DNA of 64,000 bases from Colwellia sp. 12G3 (GCF_002836775.1 NZ_PJAQ01000032.1:173569-237568), one strand, 5' to 3'. Shown: positions 1 to 10,848, numbered from the stretch's first letter. A program made the numbers and translations. The notes: generated by a model not told the origin, from the letters alone.

Positions 1-22
1 TGCCCGTGGCGAAAAAGTTTAA
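1..22 (+). CDS. rpmB: 50S ribosomal protein L28, 3' end only
   Basis: The first bases read in frame as ARGEKV followed by TAA, which fits the end of L28. The gene directly downstream encodes L33, the usual rpmB-rpmG order in proteobacteria. Only six codons are visible, so the call depends mostly on the neighbour. Confidence 0.7.
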
Positions 23-46
23 TAACTTTATTTAAAGGAAATTATT

Positions 47-202
47 ATGCGCGATAAAATTCGTTTAGTTTCTAGTGCTGGTACTGGTCATTTTTATACT
101 ACAGATAAGAATAAAAAGACTATGCCTGAAAAAATGGAAATCAAGAAATTTGATCCAACCATTCGTAAGCACGTAATCTATAAAGAAGCTAAAATTAAGT
201 AA
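47..202 (+). CDS. rpmG: 50S ribosomal protein L33
   Basis: This 51-residue basic protein begins [19 protein letters not shown] and ends with a lysine-rich KEAKIK tail, the pattern of bacterial L33, a component of the large ribosomal subunit near the E site. It is too short for many ORF callers. It sits 24 bases after the L28 stop, has an AAAGGAA ribosome-binding site before the ATG, and is followed by a strong terminator, so rpmB-rpmG form a short operon. This version lacks the cysteine pairs of zinc-binding L33, which suggests the zinc-independent form. Confidence 0.95.
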   Translation: MRDKIRLVSSAGTGHFYTTDKNKKTMPEKMEIKKFDPTIRKHVIYKEAKIK

Positions 203-219
203 TTAATTTTGTTTCTACT

Positions 220-246
220 AAAAACCCGGTTTAACCGGGTTTTTTT
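220..246 (+). terminator. Rho-independent terminator of rpmB-rpmG
   Basis: AACCCGGT and ACCGGGTT form a GC-rich stem with a short loop, followed by a run of seven T. It lies 18 bases after the rpmG stop codon. Confidence 0.9.
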
Positions 247-378
247 ATGTCTGAAATAAAGCATACCAACTAATTAATTCTCGCTAAATGAGCCATAAAT
301 TTGTCCGATTTGTATTATACGCGCTATTAAATAGAAAGTTCAGTATGATGGATTCACTAGGTATCTTGGAAAATGTAT

Positions 379-879
379 ATGAAATTATCTCGAACAGGAT
401 GGAACAACGTCATTATTTTTTCAGTGATGACTATCATTTTAGTAATTAATGCCACTAACGATAAACTCTTCCCTAGCGAAGAAACTAAAAATAATGCTGA
501 GCGACTCATTCTCCCACAGCATAGTGTTATTTTAACATTGGCAATTGATCTACCCGAAAAGCAACACGTGTTATTAGAACGCGCGGGTCGCAGTTGGCAG
601 TTAACTACTAAAGGGTTAATACTCGACAAAACGGAGCAGCAAATTGAGCAAATGATGTTTGCTTGGCAGCAGAGTAGTGGCTTAGTTCAGGCTGCGGAAA
701 TTGTGATTGATAGTGATCAAGGAGTAGCAGTGCAAATTTCTTTGGCAGGTGATTCACAAACGAGAACTTTCATTTTATACCCACTCAGCGACCAATTATT
801 AATTTATCAGCAGCGAGATAATATATGGTTAGCGTTACCTGCAACATTAACTCAACAGCTATTACCCATTAACTTGTAG
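379..879 (+). CDS. Hypothetical membrane-anchored protein
   Basis: A protein of about 166 residues with one hydrophobic segment near the N-terminus (roughly residues 10-24, VIIFSVMTIILVI), then a soluble domain that is probably periplasmic. I do not recognise the family. An in-frame ATG lies at 373, but GGA at 368-370 is only two bases from it and eight bases from the ATG at 379, so 379 is the better start. It lies 49 bases upstream of mutM on the same strand and may be cotranscribed with it. No catalytic motif stands out. Confidence 0.6.
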   Translation: MKLSRTGWNNVIIFSVMTIILVINATNDKLFPSEETKNNAERLILPQHSVILTLAIDLPEKQHVLLERAGRSWQLTTKGLILDKTEQQIEQMMFAWQQSSGLVQAAEIVIDSDQGVAVQISLAGDSQTRTFILYPLSDQLLIYQQRDNIWLALPATLTQQLLPINL

Positions 880-928
880 TGATAGATTCAATAGATAATG
901 GTTACAATTACACCTACAAGAAGAAATT

Positions 929-2223
<1,295 letters not shown>

Positions 2224-2456
2224 CTATTGTGTTTTTTGTCGATTGTTAGGTGTTATTGTAATGGGATAACTAACTTAGTGACAAGTCTTTATACTTTTAA
2301 TATTGCCGCTAAGCCATGGATAATCAACAAAAATGAATAATTAATCACAAATAAAACAAATAAATCTTAAAGTATTTACTCAAAACACTTTATATCTACT
2401 GAATTTTGATAGTATTATTGAGCTAGTTTCAATCAAATCAAATAAGAAGTAGTTGC

Positions 2457-3113
2457 ATGAAAACCCGTGATAAAATAATCCAAGCCAGTATTGAATTATT
2501 TAATGAGCAAGGAGAGCGTAATGTTACCACAAACCATATCGCTGCTCACTTAGCCATTAGCCCTGGTAATCTGTATTACCATTTCCGTAATAAAGAAGAC
2601 ATTATTTTATCTATTTACGAAGAGTATGCACGTAGTTTGCTCTTAGAGACCTTACCGAGGGTGTCTGCGGACTTAAAGCCACTAGACTCACTTGTTTTGT
2701 ATATGGATTCGGTTTTTCAAACGACAATGAAATTTCGTTTCTTTTATAGCAATTTACCCGTGTTATTAGATAAAAACCCAATCTTGCGGGAAAAGTATGT
2801 TGAAGTGCAACAATCTATTTCGGAGCGCGTTAGTCAACTTCTTATTTCCTTAAGAGCCGCTGACTTTATTGATTTTAGTGATGATGAATTGGCTGATATT
2901 GTCAGTATTTTACGTCTCATTAACACTTTTTGGGTAAGTTTTCATCAAACCCAAACCATAGTTAATGAAGTCAATGATTCAGTGTTCTATCAAGGCGTAC
3001 TTAAAATATTAGTCATATTACGTCCCTATACTAAAACACATGCAATGAGTGAACTCAATCAAGCGCGTGATGTCTATCAGCAAAGGTATCAAAAAGAAGG
3101 AGAAACAGCTTAA
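2457..3113 (+). CDS. TetR-family transcriptional regulator
   Basis: A 218-residue protein with an N-terminal helix-turn-helix of TetR type (TTNHIAAHLAISPGNLYYHFRNKEDII, residues about 24-50) and a divergent helical ligand domain. Such proteins are usually repressors released by a small ligand. The regulated gene is not evident: the upstream neighbour coaD is divergent and the downstream gene is convergent. The 236 bases upstream of it hold AT-rich sequence but no clear palindrome that I can assign as its operator. Confidence 0.88.
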   Translation: MKTRDKIIQASIELFNEQGERNVTTNHIAAHLAISPGNLYYHFRNKEDIILSIYEEYARSLLLETLPRVSADLKPLDSLVLYMDSVFQTTMKFRFFYSNLPVLLDKNPILREKYVEVQQSISERVSQLLISLRAADFIDFSDDELADIVSILRLINTFWVSFHQTQTIVNEVNDSVFYQGVLKILVILRPYTKTHAMSELNQARDVYQQRYQKEGETA

Positions 3114-3129
3114 ATTTAGTTAAGCTGTT
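3104..3129. terminator. Dyad across two convergent stop codons, possible bidirectional terminator
   Basis: AACAGCTTAA (3104-3113) and TTAAGCTGTT (3120-3129) are perfect reverse complements with a six-base loop. The stop codon of the TetR gene lies at the end of the left arm and that of the convergent gene at the start of the right arm. There is no long T run, so termination is only inferred. Confidence 0.4.
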
Positions 3130-4109
3130 AATTCAAATTGGAAGTTGTCAGGTTTTTCATAACCTTGGCTTACATTAAAATAAAAACTTTCAATGCGATT
3201 GGCTCGCTGTAGTACTTCAGTAGATTGCATGGTATCTGTACTTGAGGCTAGTTTTTGATTTGATGAACTAGAAATAATAGCGTCTTGTGCGGATAATGTT
3301 TGATTCATTAAGGTATCAAACTCATTACTGGTGTCGTGGTAGCTATCATCGTTAAAGGTGGATTTAGTTTGGAAGTTGTTATTAGCAGGGCTCGATTGAT
3401 TTGCCTTATCACTTTTAAGTGCTAAAAGATCTGATTGTGCTGTAAGAATTTGTTGTGCAGCGCTTGCCGCCACCCGAGTATCTTGTGCTGATGGGCTTGC
3501 TGGTGCTAACGCAGCTGCATGCACTTTTTGCATTTTAATTATTGTCGCTTGAGGATCACCAGCTATGGTGCTTAAGTCGACAGCCACTTCACCACCTACC
3601 GCATATTTTTTTCCATCAGGCCCTATTTCAAAAGTATATGAAGGAGAGCCCGTTGCAGCTCCGCCTGCGGTAGCGTGGGCTAATTCGTGTGTTCTTACTT
3701 CTTTATCTCTTTGTTGCAACTGATTGATAACTCTTTCATCAGCGTGCGCCTGTTTGCTCTTTTTTTCAGCTTTATCATTTTCAGAGTTACTATCTTTAGT
3801 CTGCTTTTGTTGCTCTTCTGAGTTTTGCTGGGAACTTTGTTCGCCTTGCTGTTCGCCTTGCTCAGAAATGGAGCTTGCGGCATGCTCTGCTTGTTTTCTT
3901 AAATTAGCAAAATCTACTTCTTCGTTTACTTGAGCAGGTGTGCGAGCACGTTCTTTGTCTGAAGCTACACCTTTTTCAGCTGCGGATGGATTGGCAGCGG
4001 TAACTTGGGTGATAATTTCTCGTTGATTATTCTCACGACGCAAGCCTTCCGTAGGTGGGTTGACCACTGTGGCTAAGGGCAAGCTTGCTGTATGCGGAGT
4101 GATATTCAT
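3120..4109 (-). CDS. SprA-family putative metalloprotease-like protein
   Basis: A 329-residue protein with a long, low-complexity N-terminal half rich in Gln, Ser, Glu and Lys (roughly residues 60-135). The conserved core contains HELAHA, an HExxH-like zinc motif, followed by YTFEIGPDGKKYAVGGEVAVD and a segment with DPQATIIKMQKVHAAALAPASPS. This pattern matches the SprA-related family, often annotated as a putative metalloprotease of unknown function. I see no signal peptide. The 100-codon gene just upstream on the same strand is probably cotranscribed with it. Proteolytic activity is inferred from the motif only. Confidence 0.75.
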   Translation of the reverse strand: MNITPHTASLPLATVVNPPTEGLRRENNQREIITQVTAANPSAAEKGVASDKERARTPAQVNEEVDFANLRKQAEHAASSISEQGEQQGEQSSQQNSEEQQKQTKDSNSENDKAEKKSKQAHADERVINQLQQRDKEVRTHELAHATAGGAATGSPSYTFEIGPDGKKYAVGGEVAVDLSTIAGDPQATIIKMQKVHAAALAPASPSAQDTRVAASAAQQILTAQSDLLALKSDKANQSSPANNNFQTKSTFNDDSYHDTSNEFDTLMNQTLSAQDAIISSSSNQKLASSTDTMQSTEVLQRANRIESFYFNVSQGYEKPDNFQFELTA

Positions 4110-4146
4110 AAATAAAATAATTTACCAATTATTAAAAAGCTAATTG

Positions 4147-4449
4147 CTAAGCTGTTACATCTATTAGGGTGCCAAGTGAATCATCGGCACTTCTGATTAC
4201 TTCTGTTGAAGCTTTAGCTTGAAATTCAGCCACTTTTAAATTGACTATTGCTTGGTTTAAATCAGGCACTTCTAAATTGTTATTTGGCTTACTCACCTCG
4301 GTATTTACTTCACCATTATTGGTGGGATTATTTTGTGTATCATTACTCAGCGCAGTACTGGCCACTATATCAGTCGCAGCTTGATCAGCAGCAGCTCTCG
4401 CGTTTTGTAAACCTTGTAAACCTGAATTTAATGCTGATGGTATTTCCAC
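4147..4449 (-). CDS. Small hypothetical protein, flagellar-rod-like ends
   Basis: A 100-residue protein with a helical N-terminus (GLQGLQNARAAADQAATDIV) and a C-terminus (QAKASTEVIRSADDSLGTLID) separated by an Asn/Pro-rich linker. Both ends resemble the heptad-rich termini of flagellar rod and hook proteins, which is a weak resemblance only. The start is GTG: GGAGG lies seven bases upstream, a strong ribosome-binding site that decides the start. It lies 37 bases upstream of the SprA-like gene on the same strand, so the two are likely one operon and perhaps partners. Function unknown. Confidence 0.6.
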   Translation of the reverse strand: MEIPSALNSGLQGLQNARAAADQAATDIVASTALSNDTQNNPTNNGEVNTEVSKPNNNLEVPDLNQAIVNLKVAEFQAKASTEVIRSADDSLGTLIDVTA

Positions 4450-4555
4450 AGGTAATCCTCCAACGTAAATAAAACGTATTGGTTAATTATTAATCAAGAA
4501 GACGAAAAAGTAAAGGCGTTATTATCTTAATACCGGTCAACTCTCCTCTCTAATA

Positions 4556-5377
4556 TCAATTAAAATGTGAATCTAACCAAGTCAATAACACCTGATAAAA
4601 TTCATCAAGGTGAGAAATAAATGGCGCATGGGAAGCGTGCTCAAATAAGTGAAGATCACCGTTGGGCGCTAAATGGCTAATTTGTTCGATCACTGCTTTT
4701 GGCACCAAGCTATCATTATGGCCATATAAGCGTAAAAAAGGTTGCTTGATACTTGATAATTGCAGACGAAGATCACAGTGACTTAACAATGCCAGTGAGT
4801 CAGCTAAAGTTTTTTGGCCAGGAAGTGGGAGTTCCATGACTAACTGGGTGATCAGCTTTAAATCTTGTCTAATATGAGGGCTACCCATTGCTTGAATTTT
4901 TAAGAAACCAGAAATTGTTTTAGCAGTATCTTTAGCTAGTTGGCTATGGAAGTTATCTAGTACATTGGCTTTAATGCCTGGCCAGTTCTCCATCGATTTT
5001 TCGACAAAATAGGGACTACTGGCTACCGTAATTAATGCTAATACTTTTTCAGGGTACTTGAGTGACATTTCCGTTGCAATTAGCCCACCTAATGACCAAC
5101 CGAGGTAAATAGCGGGTTGGTCAATTACTTGGTCAATATGATGACAGATATTGGTTAATGAGTATGGCTTAATATCACATAAGCTATTGATACCAAAGCC
5201 GGGTAGATCAAGAGTTATTATTTGGTAGCTACTCTCTTTATTTTCATTGAATAATGCTAGCAGCGGTTGCCAAACACCTGAATTTAAGCCCCAACCATGG
5301 ATAAGAACAATAGGAATTATATTTTTTTTAAGCGTGTTATTCGGAGGGAAAGTGGAAAATTTTAAGCTTTTTGCCAT
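4556..5377 (-). CDS. bioH: Pimeloyl-ACP methyl ester esterase BioH
   Basis: Alpha/beta hydrolase that removes the methyl ester from pimeloyl-ACP, completing the pimelate step of biotin synthesis. Visible elements are the oxyanion region LIHGWGLNSGVW, the nucleophile elbow GWSLGG, an acid loop GHNDSLVP and the catalytic histidine in HASHAPF near the C-terminus. Length of 273 residues is slightly longer than the usual 255-260. It is divergent from comF, the neighbour it commonly has in gammaproteobacteria, which supports BioH over other hydrolases. Confidence 0.85.
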   Translation of the reverse strand: MAKSLKFSTFPPNNTLKKNIIPIVLIHGWGLNSGVWQPLLALFNENKESSYQIITLDLPGFGINSLCDIKPYSLTNICHHIDQVIDQPAIYLGWSLGGLIATEMSLKYPEKVLALITVASSPYFVEKSMENWPGIKANVLDNFHSQLAKDTAKTISGFLKIQAMGSPHIRQDLKLITQLVMELPLPGQKTLADSLALLSHCDLRLQLSSIKQPFLRLYGHNDSLVPKAVIEQISHLAPNGDLHLFEHASHAPFISHLDEFYQVLLTWLDSHFN

Positions 5378-5448
5378 GCTTATTACTGCACTATAAATAT
5401 TATGGTATTAGTTTATATTATATTGGTCGATAGCAAAAGGTAAGTAAA

Positions 5449-6231
5449 ATGGCATGGAAGCTAGATTTAAGAAAGCTTAAAACGTGTTGTAGTAATACCC
5501 TAAGTAGCCTTAGTTGTTGTGATCTATGCGGTGCAAACGTTAGTAATAGTGTTTTACTCGGTTATTCGCTACCGCAAGCATTACTCTGCCAATACTGTAT
5601 AAACGATTTACCTTATTTTAATCAAAGCATAATCGCGGGTAATTTATTAAATTGGCCAGCTATTCATCGCGCTTTACCCCATATTCACTTTGATCAATTG
5701 TTTGCTCTATCACCCTATATTTATCCATTTAATAAATGGTTAGGTCAAATGAAGTACTTAGGTCGTTTCGAGTTAGCAAAATTGTTTAGTACCTTACTCT
5801 GTGCTCAGTGGCAAGCAATGGCAATGAGCAAAGTCATTGCTCCTATTGATTTAGTGTTATCGGTGCCCTTGCATGTAAAGAAGTGGCAGATTCGAGGTTA
5901 TAACCAAGCGCACCTCATAGCAAAGTCCTTTGCTAGACAATTATCACTACCTTATGATGCTAACGTAGTGGAGAGAGTAAAAAATAATGATAGCCAGATG
6001 GGGAAAACAGGTAATCAACGACGGAAAAATTTAGCTGATGCCTTTTCTTTGCAAAAAAAGTTAGCAAGCCATATCAAGCATGTAGTGATTATTGATGATG
6101 TAGTTACAACGGGCACTACAGCTAGTGAAATAAGCAAGCTACTAAAACAGGCAGGCGTTGAAACCGTCACTTTAGTAACGGTTTGCTTAACTTTACCGAA
6201 TGTGAAGAAGAGTGGAGTCGTAGTTGCTTAA
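5449..6231 (+). CDS. comF: ComF-family phosphoribosyltransferase-like protein (GntX type)
   Basis: A 260-residue protein with an N-terminal cysteine cluster (CCDLCGANV and LCQYC) that likely binds zinc, and a C-terminal phosphoribosyltransferase fold carrying the PRPP-binding motif VVIIDDVVTTGTT near residue 215. Family members take part in DNA uptake (ComFC) or gluconate use (GntX), though the biochemical role is not settled. It is divergent from bioH with about 70 bases between starts, a recurring arrangement. The ORF begins at ATG 5449, and AAAGGTAAGTAAA precedes it. Confidence 0.88.
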   Translation: MAWKLDLRKLKTCCSNTLSSLSCCDLCGANVSNSVLLGYSLPQALLCQYCINDLPYFNQSIIAGNLLNWPAIHRALPHIHFDQLFALSPYIYPFNKWLGQMKYLGRFELAKLFSTLLCAQWQAMAMSKVIAPIDLVLSVPLHVKKWQIRGYNQAHLIAKSFARQLSLPYDANVVERVKNNDSQMGKTGNQRRKNLADAFSLQKKLASHIKHVVIIDDVVTTGTTASEISKLLKQAGVETVTLVTVCLTLPNVKKSGVVVA

Positions 6232-6243
6232 TCCTCGATACAT

Positions 6244-8832
6244 TTATTTATATGGCGCAGAAAAAATTTTACTAAAAAATAAACTATTGGCTAGTAATTT
6301 TGCACTTCCATGCCAGTAACCTCTAAAGGCGAGTACTTCTGTAGTCGCTATTACTCGGCCTTTGCCGACGTTGTGAGCGACAATTGCGGCATTATGGGCT
6401 AATCGGTTGACTAAGTTTTTGTCAGTATAACCACTCATCAGCGGTGCTGGCGTATATTGTGCCAAGGTAACAAACGGCTGCTTAGGGTGTTCCATGATCA
6501 AATTACTATTACGAAACAAAGGCAATAATTTTTGTTGGTAACCGTAAGCTAGCGGATGGCTAATATCTAACTCAACTTGGAAGATAGCACCTGCAATACG
6601 TTTACTGCTAGCTAGGTCTTCTTTATCTTGATAACTAAGGTTGTCATTGTCAAACAACTGATTTATATGTTCTTTACTGACAAATCTAGCTTGTAATATT
6701 TCTTGCTTTGCTAACCAAAGAGAGGCGCGTTTCTGGCTGACAATCACTCCCCCTTGCTCTGCCCATTGTTTCAATTGCTTCGCGGTATGGTCACTAACAT
6801 GCTGGTAATTACCATCAACGAGAATGATATGTGTATAACTTGATAAATCGACTTTTCTTAACTGAGCATGGTCAATAATAGAGAGTGGAATGTTTAAGGT
6901 TTCATCAAGATAAAATCGTACTTCACCTGCTTCATATTGAGATATGCCAGAGCCACCTAATAAGAGCGTCTTAGCCTTGCTAATGGGCTTTAATGAACTA
7001 CTACCGATATCCACGCCTTTCATTGTTAAACCGGTACTTATACTGTCTAACGTAATACCTGTGCTATTACTGGCTTCAAGTAAAGTCGCTTGCCAGTCTG
7101 GATTTTTTTGAATACCAGCGGGGATTACTATGCTGCCCGCTTTAAATTGCTTATTTTTACCATTAATTACACTGGTAAAAGTCTTTGTTGCCACTCGTGC
7201 TTTGATATTATTAGCTAGGAGGTTATTAAGTAATTTCGGAGCCAAAAAATGATGCCATTCAAAAATATACCCGTAAGCAGGACTACTTGTACTATTTTGT
7301 GAGAATTGTGTTGGTTGAGTCCATGCTTGATTGACAAGTTTGAGTCCGCGAGTACGATTTATTTGGATAGATTCAATATTCATGGCTAAAGGCATTGTCC
7401 AGCCGGAAACATCATAAAAAGTATTATTTTTAAAATCAGTTTGTTGATTAAACAAAGCTTGAATTAGTCGAAATTGAGGTTGCGCAAGAGGTACATAATA
7501 GCTGTTATTCTTTTGATATTTTTTATCCCTATATTCAAACTCTGCATTTAGTGGATAAGCATTAATTTTATGCTGCGCTAATTTTGACAACAAAGCATTG
7601 AGTCGGAAGTTATCCTTGCTTTCGTGTAACAAATAACCGGCGAAATTTTCTTGTTTTGCTAGTTTATCGCTCTGCTGATAAAACTCACTGCGGTATTGCT
7701 TCAATTGCTCTCTATTTTTCCAAGCACCATTTATGGTGGAAAGCGATGTGGTGACATGATTTTGTATACTAAATTCTAAAGTAAGTAAGCCATTAATTGT
7801 TTCTTGCTGCATTCCTCTAGCGCTAGCTTGCTCGAACAAAATGCCAATGCTGCCATTGATATCAGGGTAGGTTGAACCTTTACCGTAGTAAAAATCATCG
7901 AAATTTTCTTCGCTATAATAAAGACGTTTTTGTTTGTCTAATGCCGCGGCATGAAATGTAGCCAAGGTAGTTGTTAATTCGATATTTCTCTTTGGTGTCA
8001 GTGGATGAGTGCGGCTTTGAATGCCGGGTTGAAAAAAGTAACTGCTGTTATGACCCATTTCATGAAAATCACCAACAACATGGGGTTGGTATTGGTGGAA
8101 GTACGTTAATCTATGTTGGCTTTCTTGTTGGGAAAGTAATAACCAATCGCGATTTAAATCAAACCAGAAATGATTAGTACGTCCGGTAACCCAGTCTTGG
8201 TGGTGTTCTATGTGGTTTACGTCGCTATTGTCAGTAGAGTTGCGATAAGTACTTACCCAGTTTACAAATCTATCCATTCCATCAGGGTTGATACTCGGCT
8301 CTAATACGATCACGGTATTGGCAAGTAATTCAGCCATTTTTTCATCAGTATTAGCGGCTAAGTAATAGGCAACAATCATGGCGGCATTAGCGCCACTTAT
8401 TTCATCACCATGTACGCTATAGCCTAGCCAAATTACTAAAGGGGCACTGTCAGCCTTTTGTTTATCAGACTGTTTTTTCTGTTGGGAAACCTTTTGAGAA
8501 AAAATGTCGCGATCACTGAGAATAGTCGATAAATTTGCTAAATTTTTAGCACTAGAAATGGTAACAAGTAGCTGTTCTCTCTGCTGAGGTGTTTTTCCCA
8601 TAGACGTGATACTTACACGCTCAGAATCCTTGGCTAGCTGATAAAAGTAACTCTTTAGTTGATCATGTCTGACATGACGTTGGCCAATTTCAAATCCTAA
8701 ACTGTGACGAGGTGAGGAAATTTTGCTATTAAATTGACTACCCGTAGGTAAGTAATCTTGTACAGGCATTGCAATAAGTTTGGCAGAGCAGACTAGAGTA
8801 ATTGATAAAATTATAATTCGTATAAGTAACAT
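6244..8832 (-). CDS. Secreted M14-family zinc carboxypeptidase
   Basis: An 862-residue protein with an N-terminal signal peptide (ending near SAKLIAMP). The peptidase M14 domain occupies roughly residues 45-360: GYSVHGDEISGANA supplies the first zinc ligands (HxxE), EPSINPDGMDRFVNW and NRDW follow, and GDFHEMGHNSSYFF lies further on. The remaining 500 residues include a region like a class I glutamine amidotransferase fold (THIILVDGNYQ). Probably removes C-terminal residues from extracellular peptides in the periplasm. It is convergent with comF and has 184 bases of plain sequence before nfuA. Confidence 0.87.
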   Translation of the reverse strand: MLLIRIIILSITLVCSAKLIAMPVQDYLPTGSQFNSKISSPRHSLGFEIGQRHVRHDQLKSYFYQLAKDSERVSITSMGKTPQQREQLLVTISSAKNLANLSTILSDRDIFSQKVSQQKKQSDKQKADSAPLVIWLGYSVHGDEISGANAAMIVAYYLAANTDEKMAELLANTVIVLEPSINPDGMDRFVNWVSTYRNSTDNSDVNHIEHHQDWVTGRTNHFWFDLNRDWLLLSQQESQHRLTYFHQYQPHVVGDFHEMGHNSSYFFQPGIQSRTHPLTPKRNIELTTTLATFHAAALDKQKRLYYSEENFDDFYYGKGSTYPDINGSIGILFEQASARGMQQETINGLLTLEFSIQNHVTTSLSTINGAWKNREQLKQYRSEFYQQSDKLAKQENFAGYLLHESKDNFRLNALLSKLAQHKINAYPLNAEFEYRDKKYQKNNSYYVPLAQPQFRLIQALFNQQTDFKNNTFYDVSGWTMPLAMNIESIQINRTRGLKLVNQAWTQPTQFSQNSTSSPAYGYIFEWHHFLAPKLLNNLLANNIKARVATKTFTSVINGKNKQFKAGSIVIPAGIQKNPDWQATLLEASNSTGITLDSISTGLTMKGVDIGSSSLKPISKAKTLLLGGSGISQYEAGEVRFYLDETLNIPLSIIDHAQLRKVDLSSYTHIILVDGNYQHVSDHTAKQLKQWAEQGGVIVSQKRASLWLAKQEILQARFVSKEHINQLFDNDNLSYQDKEDLASSKRIAGAIFQVELDISHPLAYGYQQKLLPLFRNSNLIMEHPKQPFVTLAQYTPAPLMSGYTDKNLVNRLAHNAAIVAHNVGKGRVIATTEVLAFRGYWHGSAKLLANSLFFSKIFSAPYK

Positions 8833-9016
8833 CTAGATGACCTCGTTTATAGACTTGTCTAAGGTATCAAACAAAAGCGTAAAAATCATTAGCACATAAG
8901 CAAATAGCAGCGTAAAATAGTCATACTTGAGTAAAACAGTCAGGTATTTTTCAACTGATTACTTTAAAGTGATTTTAAAGTGGTAAAAGTATCCGAGAGC
9001 AGAGAGAGTTAAAATA

Positions 9017-9595
9017 ATGATCACTATTTCAGACAATGCGCAGCAGCATTTTATTAAATTACTTTCGCAACAAGCTGAAGGCACCCATATTCGTGTTTTT
9101 GTTGTAAACCCTGGCACAGCGAAAGCTGAATGTGGCGTTTCTTATTGCCCACCTGACGCGGTTGAAGCAGACGATATCACACTGCCTTTCGAAGGCTTCT
9201 CAGCGATGGTAGATGCAGACAGTAAAAGTTTTCTAGAAGACGCTGAAATTGACTTTACAACAGATCAAATGGGCTCACAGCTTACGTTAAAAGCGCCTAA
9301 CGCTAAATTACGGAAAGTCGCTGATGACGCACCATTATTTGAACGCGTGCATTATTTCTTACAAGCTGAAGTTAATCCACAATTAGCGGGTCACGGTGGT
9401 GAATGTACTTTGGTTGAAATTACCGAAGATGGCTATGCAGTATTACAATTTGGCGGTGGCTGTAATGGTTGTGCACAAATTGATGTTACAGTAAAAGATG
9501 GTATTGAAAAGCAGTTGATTGACTTAATGGCTGGCGAAATTAAAGGCGTTAAAGATGCAACAGAGCATGAGCGCGGTGATCATTCGTATTACTAA
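9017..9595 (+). CDS. nfuA: Fe-S biogenesis protein NfuA
   Basis: Carrier that binds a [4Fe-4S] cluster and passes it to target enzymes such as aconitase and lipoyl synthase, mainly under oxidative or iron stress. The 192 residues are an A-type-like N-terminal domain (which has lost its cysteines in this family) and a C-terminal Nfu domain with the cluster-binding CNGC motif in [15 protein letters not shown]. Length and layout match NfuA of Escherichia coli. Transcription could continue into the two small membrane-protein genes behind it (spacings 25 and 13 bases). Confidence 0.96.
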   Translation: MITISDNAQQHFIKLLSQQAEGTHIRVFVVNPGTAKAECGVSYCPPDAVEADDITLPFEGFSAMVDADSKSFLEDAEIDFTTDQMGSQLTLKAPNAKLRKVADDAPLFERVHYFLQAEVNPQLAGHGGECTLVEITEDGYAVLQFGGGCNGCAQIDVTVKDGIEKQLIDLMAGEIKGVKDATEHERGDHSYY

Positions 9596-9620
9596 AATTT
9601 ACTGATGTGATTAATTCCAC

Positions 9621-9881
9621 ATGATTAAATTATTAGAAAAAATAGGCCAAAATCCACAAGTCAGTTTAACGCTGTTCCTACGTGGACTTGGCCTTTTTGT
9701 TATTGGTTTGCTCTTCATTGCTTTAGGATATTTCTATCATCACCTTTGGCAAATTATTGGCATTATAACACTGGCACTCGCCTGCTTATTGGCAGCATGG
9801 GGCTATGTGGGAATCTTTGCCAATCGTTGGCTAAATATCCTTTATCGCACTAGACCGACTAACAAACGACCGACAAAATAA
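9621..9881 (+). CDS. Small membrane protein, hypothetical
   Basis: An 86-residue protein with two hydrophobic stretches (about residues 18-40 and 45-68) and a basic C-terminus (NILYRTRPTNKRPTK), so probably two membrane helices with a cytoplasmic tail. The family is not recognised. It follows nfuA by 25 bases and precedes the VanZ-like gene by 13 bases, so all three may share a transcript. Confidence 0.65.
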   Translation: MIKLLEKIGQNPQVSLTLFLRGLGLFVIGLLFIALGYFYHHLWQIIGIITLALACLLAAWGYVGIFANRWLNILYRTRPTNKRPTK

Positions 9882-9894
9882 ACGCATACACTCA

Positions 9895-10257
9895 ATGAAA
9901 TTAATTACGAATTTAATAAAACAATATTGGCTTATCCTTACAGTTTTTTTACTGACTGCTATCGCAACGTTATCTTTATGGCCAGTGGAACATTTACCAC
10001 AAGTCCCGGGAAGTGATAAGACGCATCACTTCATCTCTTATGGTGCCTTAATGTTACCGCTCGCGTTACGAAAACCAAAGCACTGGCTATGGATAGCCTT
10101 TGGCTTTGCGAGTTTTAGCGGTGCAATTGAGTTAATTCAACCTTACGTTAATAGATATGGCGAATGGCTTGATATGGCTGCCAATGTTGCAGGTTTAGCG
10201 TGTGGCATAATACTGGCTAAATTTATTGAATATTTGGTGAAAGGTAACACTAAGTAA
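9895..10257 (+). CDS. VanZ-like family membrane protein
   Basis: A 120-residue protein with about four hydrophobic segments and the typical VanZ-like sequence DKTHHFISYGALMLPLAL, followed by a second conserved block SGAIELIQPYVNRYGEWLDMAANVAG. VanZ-like proteins are linked to teicoplanin resistance in Gram-positive bacteria, but in Gram-negative genomes their job is unknown, and no vancomycin-type genes are nearby. Resistance should not be inferred here. Confidence 0.85.
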   Translation: MKLITNLIKQYWLILTVFLLTAIATLSLWPVEHLPQVPGSDKTHHFISYGALMLPLALRKPKHWLWIAFGFASFSGAIELIQPYVNRYGEWLDMAANVAGLACGIILAKFIEYLVKGNTK

Positions 10258-10370
10258 CACTTGATTACATAAGCTATACATGTGATTGATTATTAGTTGA
10301 CCGGTATCAAGCTTGGTACATATTGGCGTGTTAATATTCATTTACTTTACTTAATCAAGCCAATTACCCT

Positions 10371-10646
10371 ATGTCGACAAAAACTCCAGCACATCATCTT
10401 CCTGTAGCACATCCACCAAAGCGTTTTTGGCAAAAAGCATCATCCATAATCGCAAAAGGCAGCTTTGGCTTGGCTGCTATTGGCGTTGTGGTGACAATCA
10501 TTTATGGCGGTGATGTTGAAGCCGATATTAAAGCTGCGCTTGGTGCCACCACCTTCTTTTGTTTTGCTGTTGGTGTTGTGTGTCAAACGATGGCAGGTAC
10601 TAGCATTCCAAATTTAAAGCCGGCGCCAAATAATGTTGATCATTAA
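10371..10646 (+). CDS. Small two-helix membrane protein, hypothetical
   Basis: A 91-residue protein with a polar, histidine- and proline-rich N-terminus, two predicted membrane helices (about residues 30-48 and 57-75) and a short tail. The family is not recognised and no motif is visible. It stands alone between the VanZ-like gene and the deacetylase, about 110 and 200 bases away respectively. Confidence 0.55.
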   Translation: MSTKTPAHHLPVAHPPKRFWQKASSIIAKGSFGLAAIGVVVTIIYGGDVEADIKAALGATTFFCFAVGVVCQTMAGTSIPNLKPAPNNVDH

Positions 10647-10848
10647 CAATGCTACCAACGTTGTTTTAATCGTGATGCATGGGAATAGTGTAACGCTGAT
10701 AATTGATAAGACCGAGAGTAAGATTAAGTAAAATAGACGTTTTTATTGATCGAAAGGACTAGTTTTAATCAAAAAAACATCCTAAAGTTCTAGTGGTTTA
10801 AAGTAAAAGACGTTATTTTATCTTTTCTGATTTTTAAGGGTATAGACC

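Noticed and set aside
9895..10257. Glycopeptide resistance from the VanZ-like gene.
   Set aside because: No other resistance genes are present, and the organism appears Gram-negative; the family is broad.
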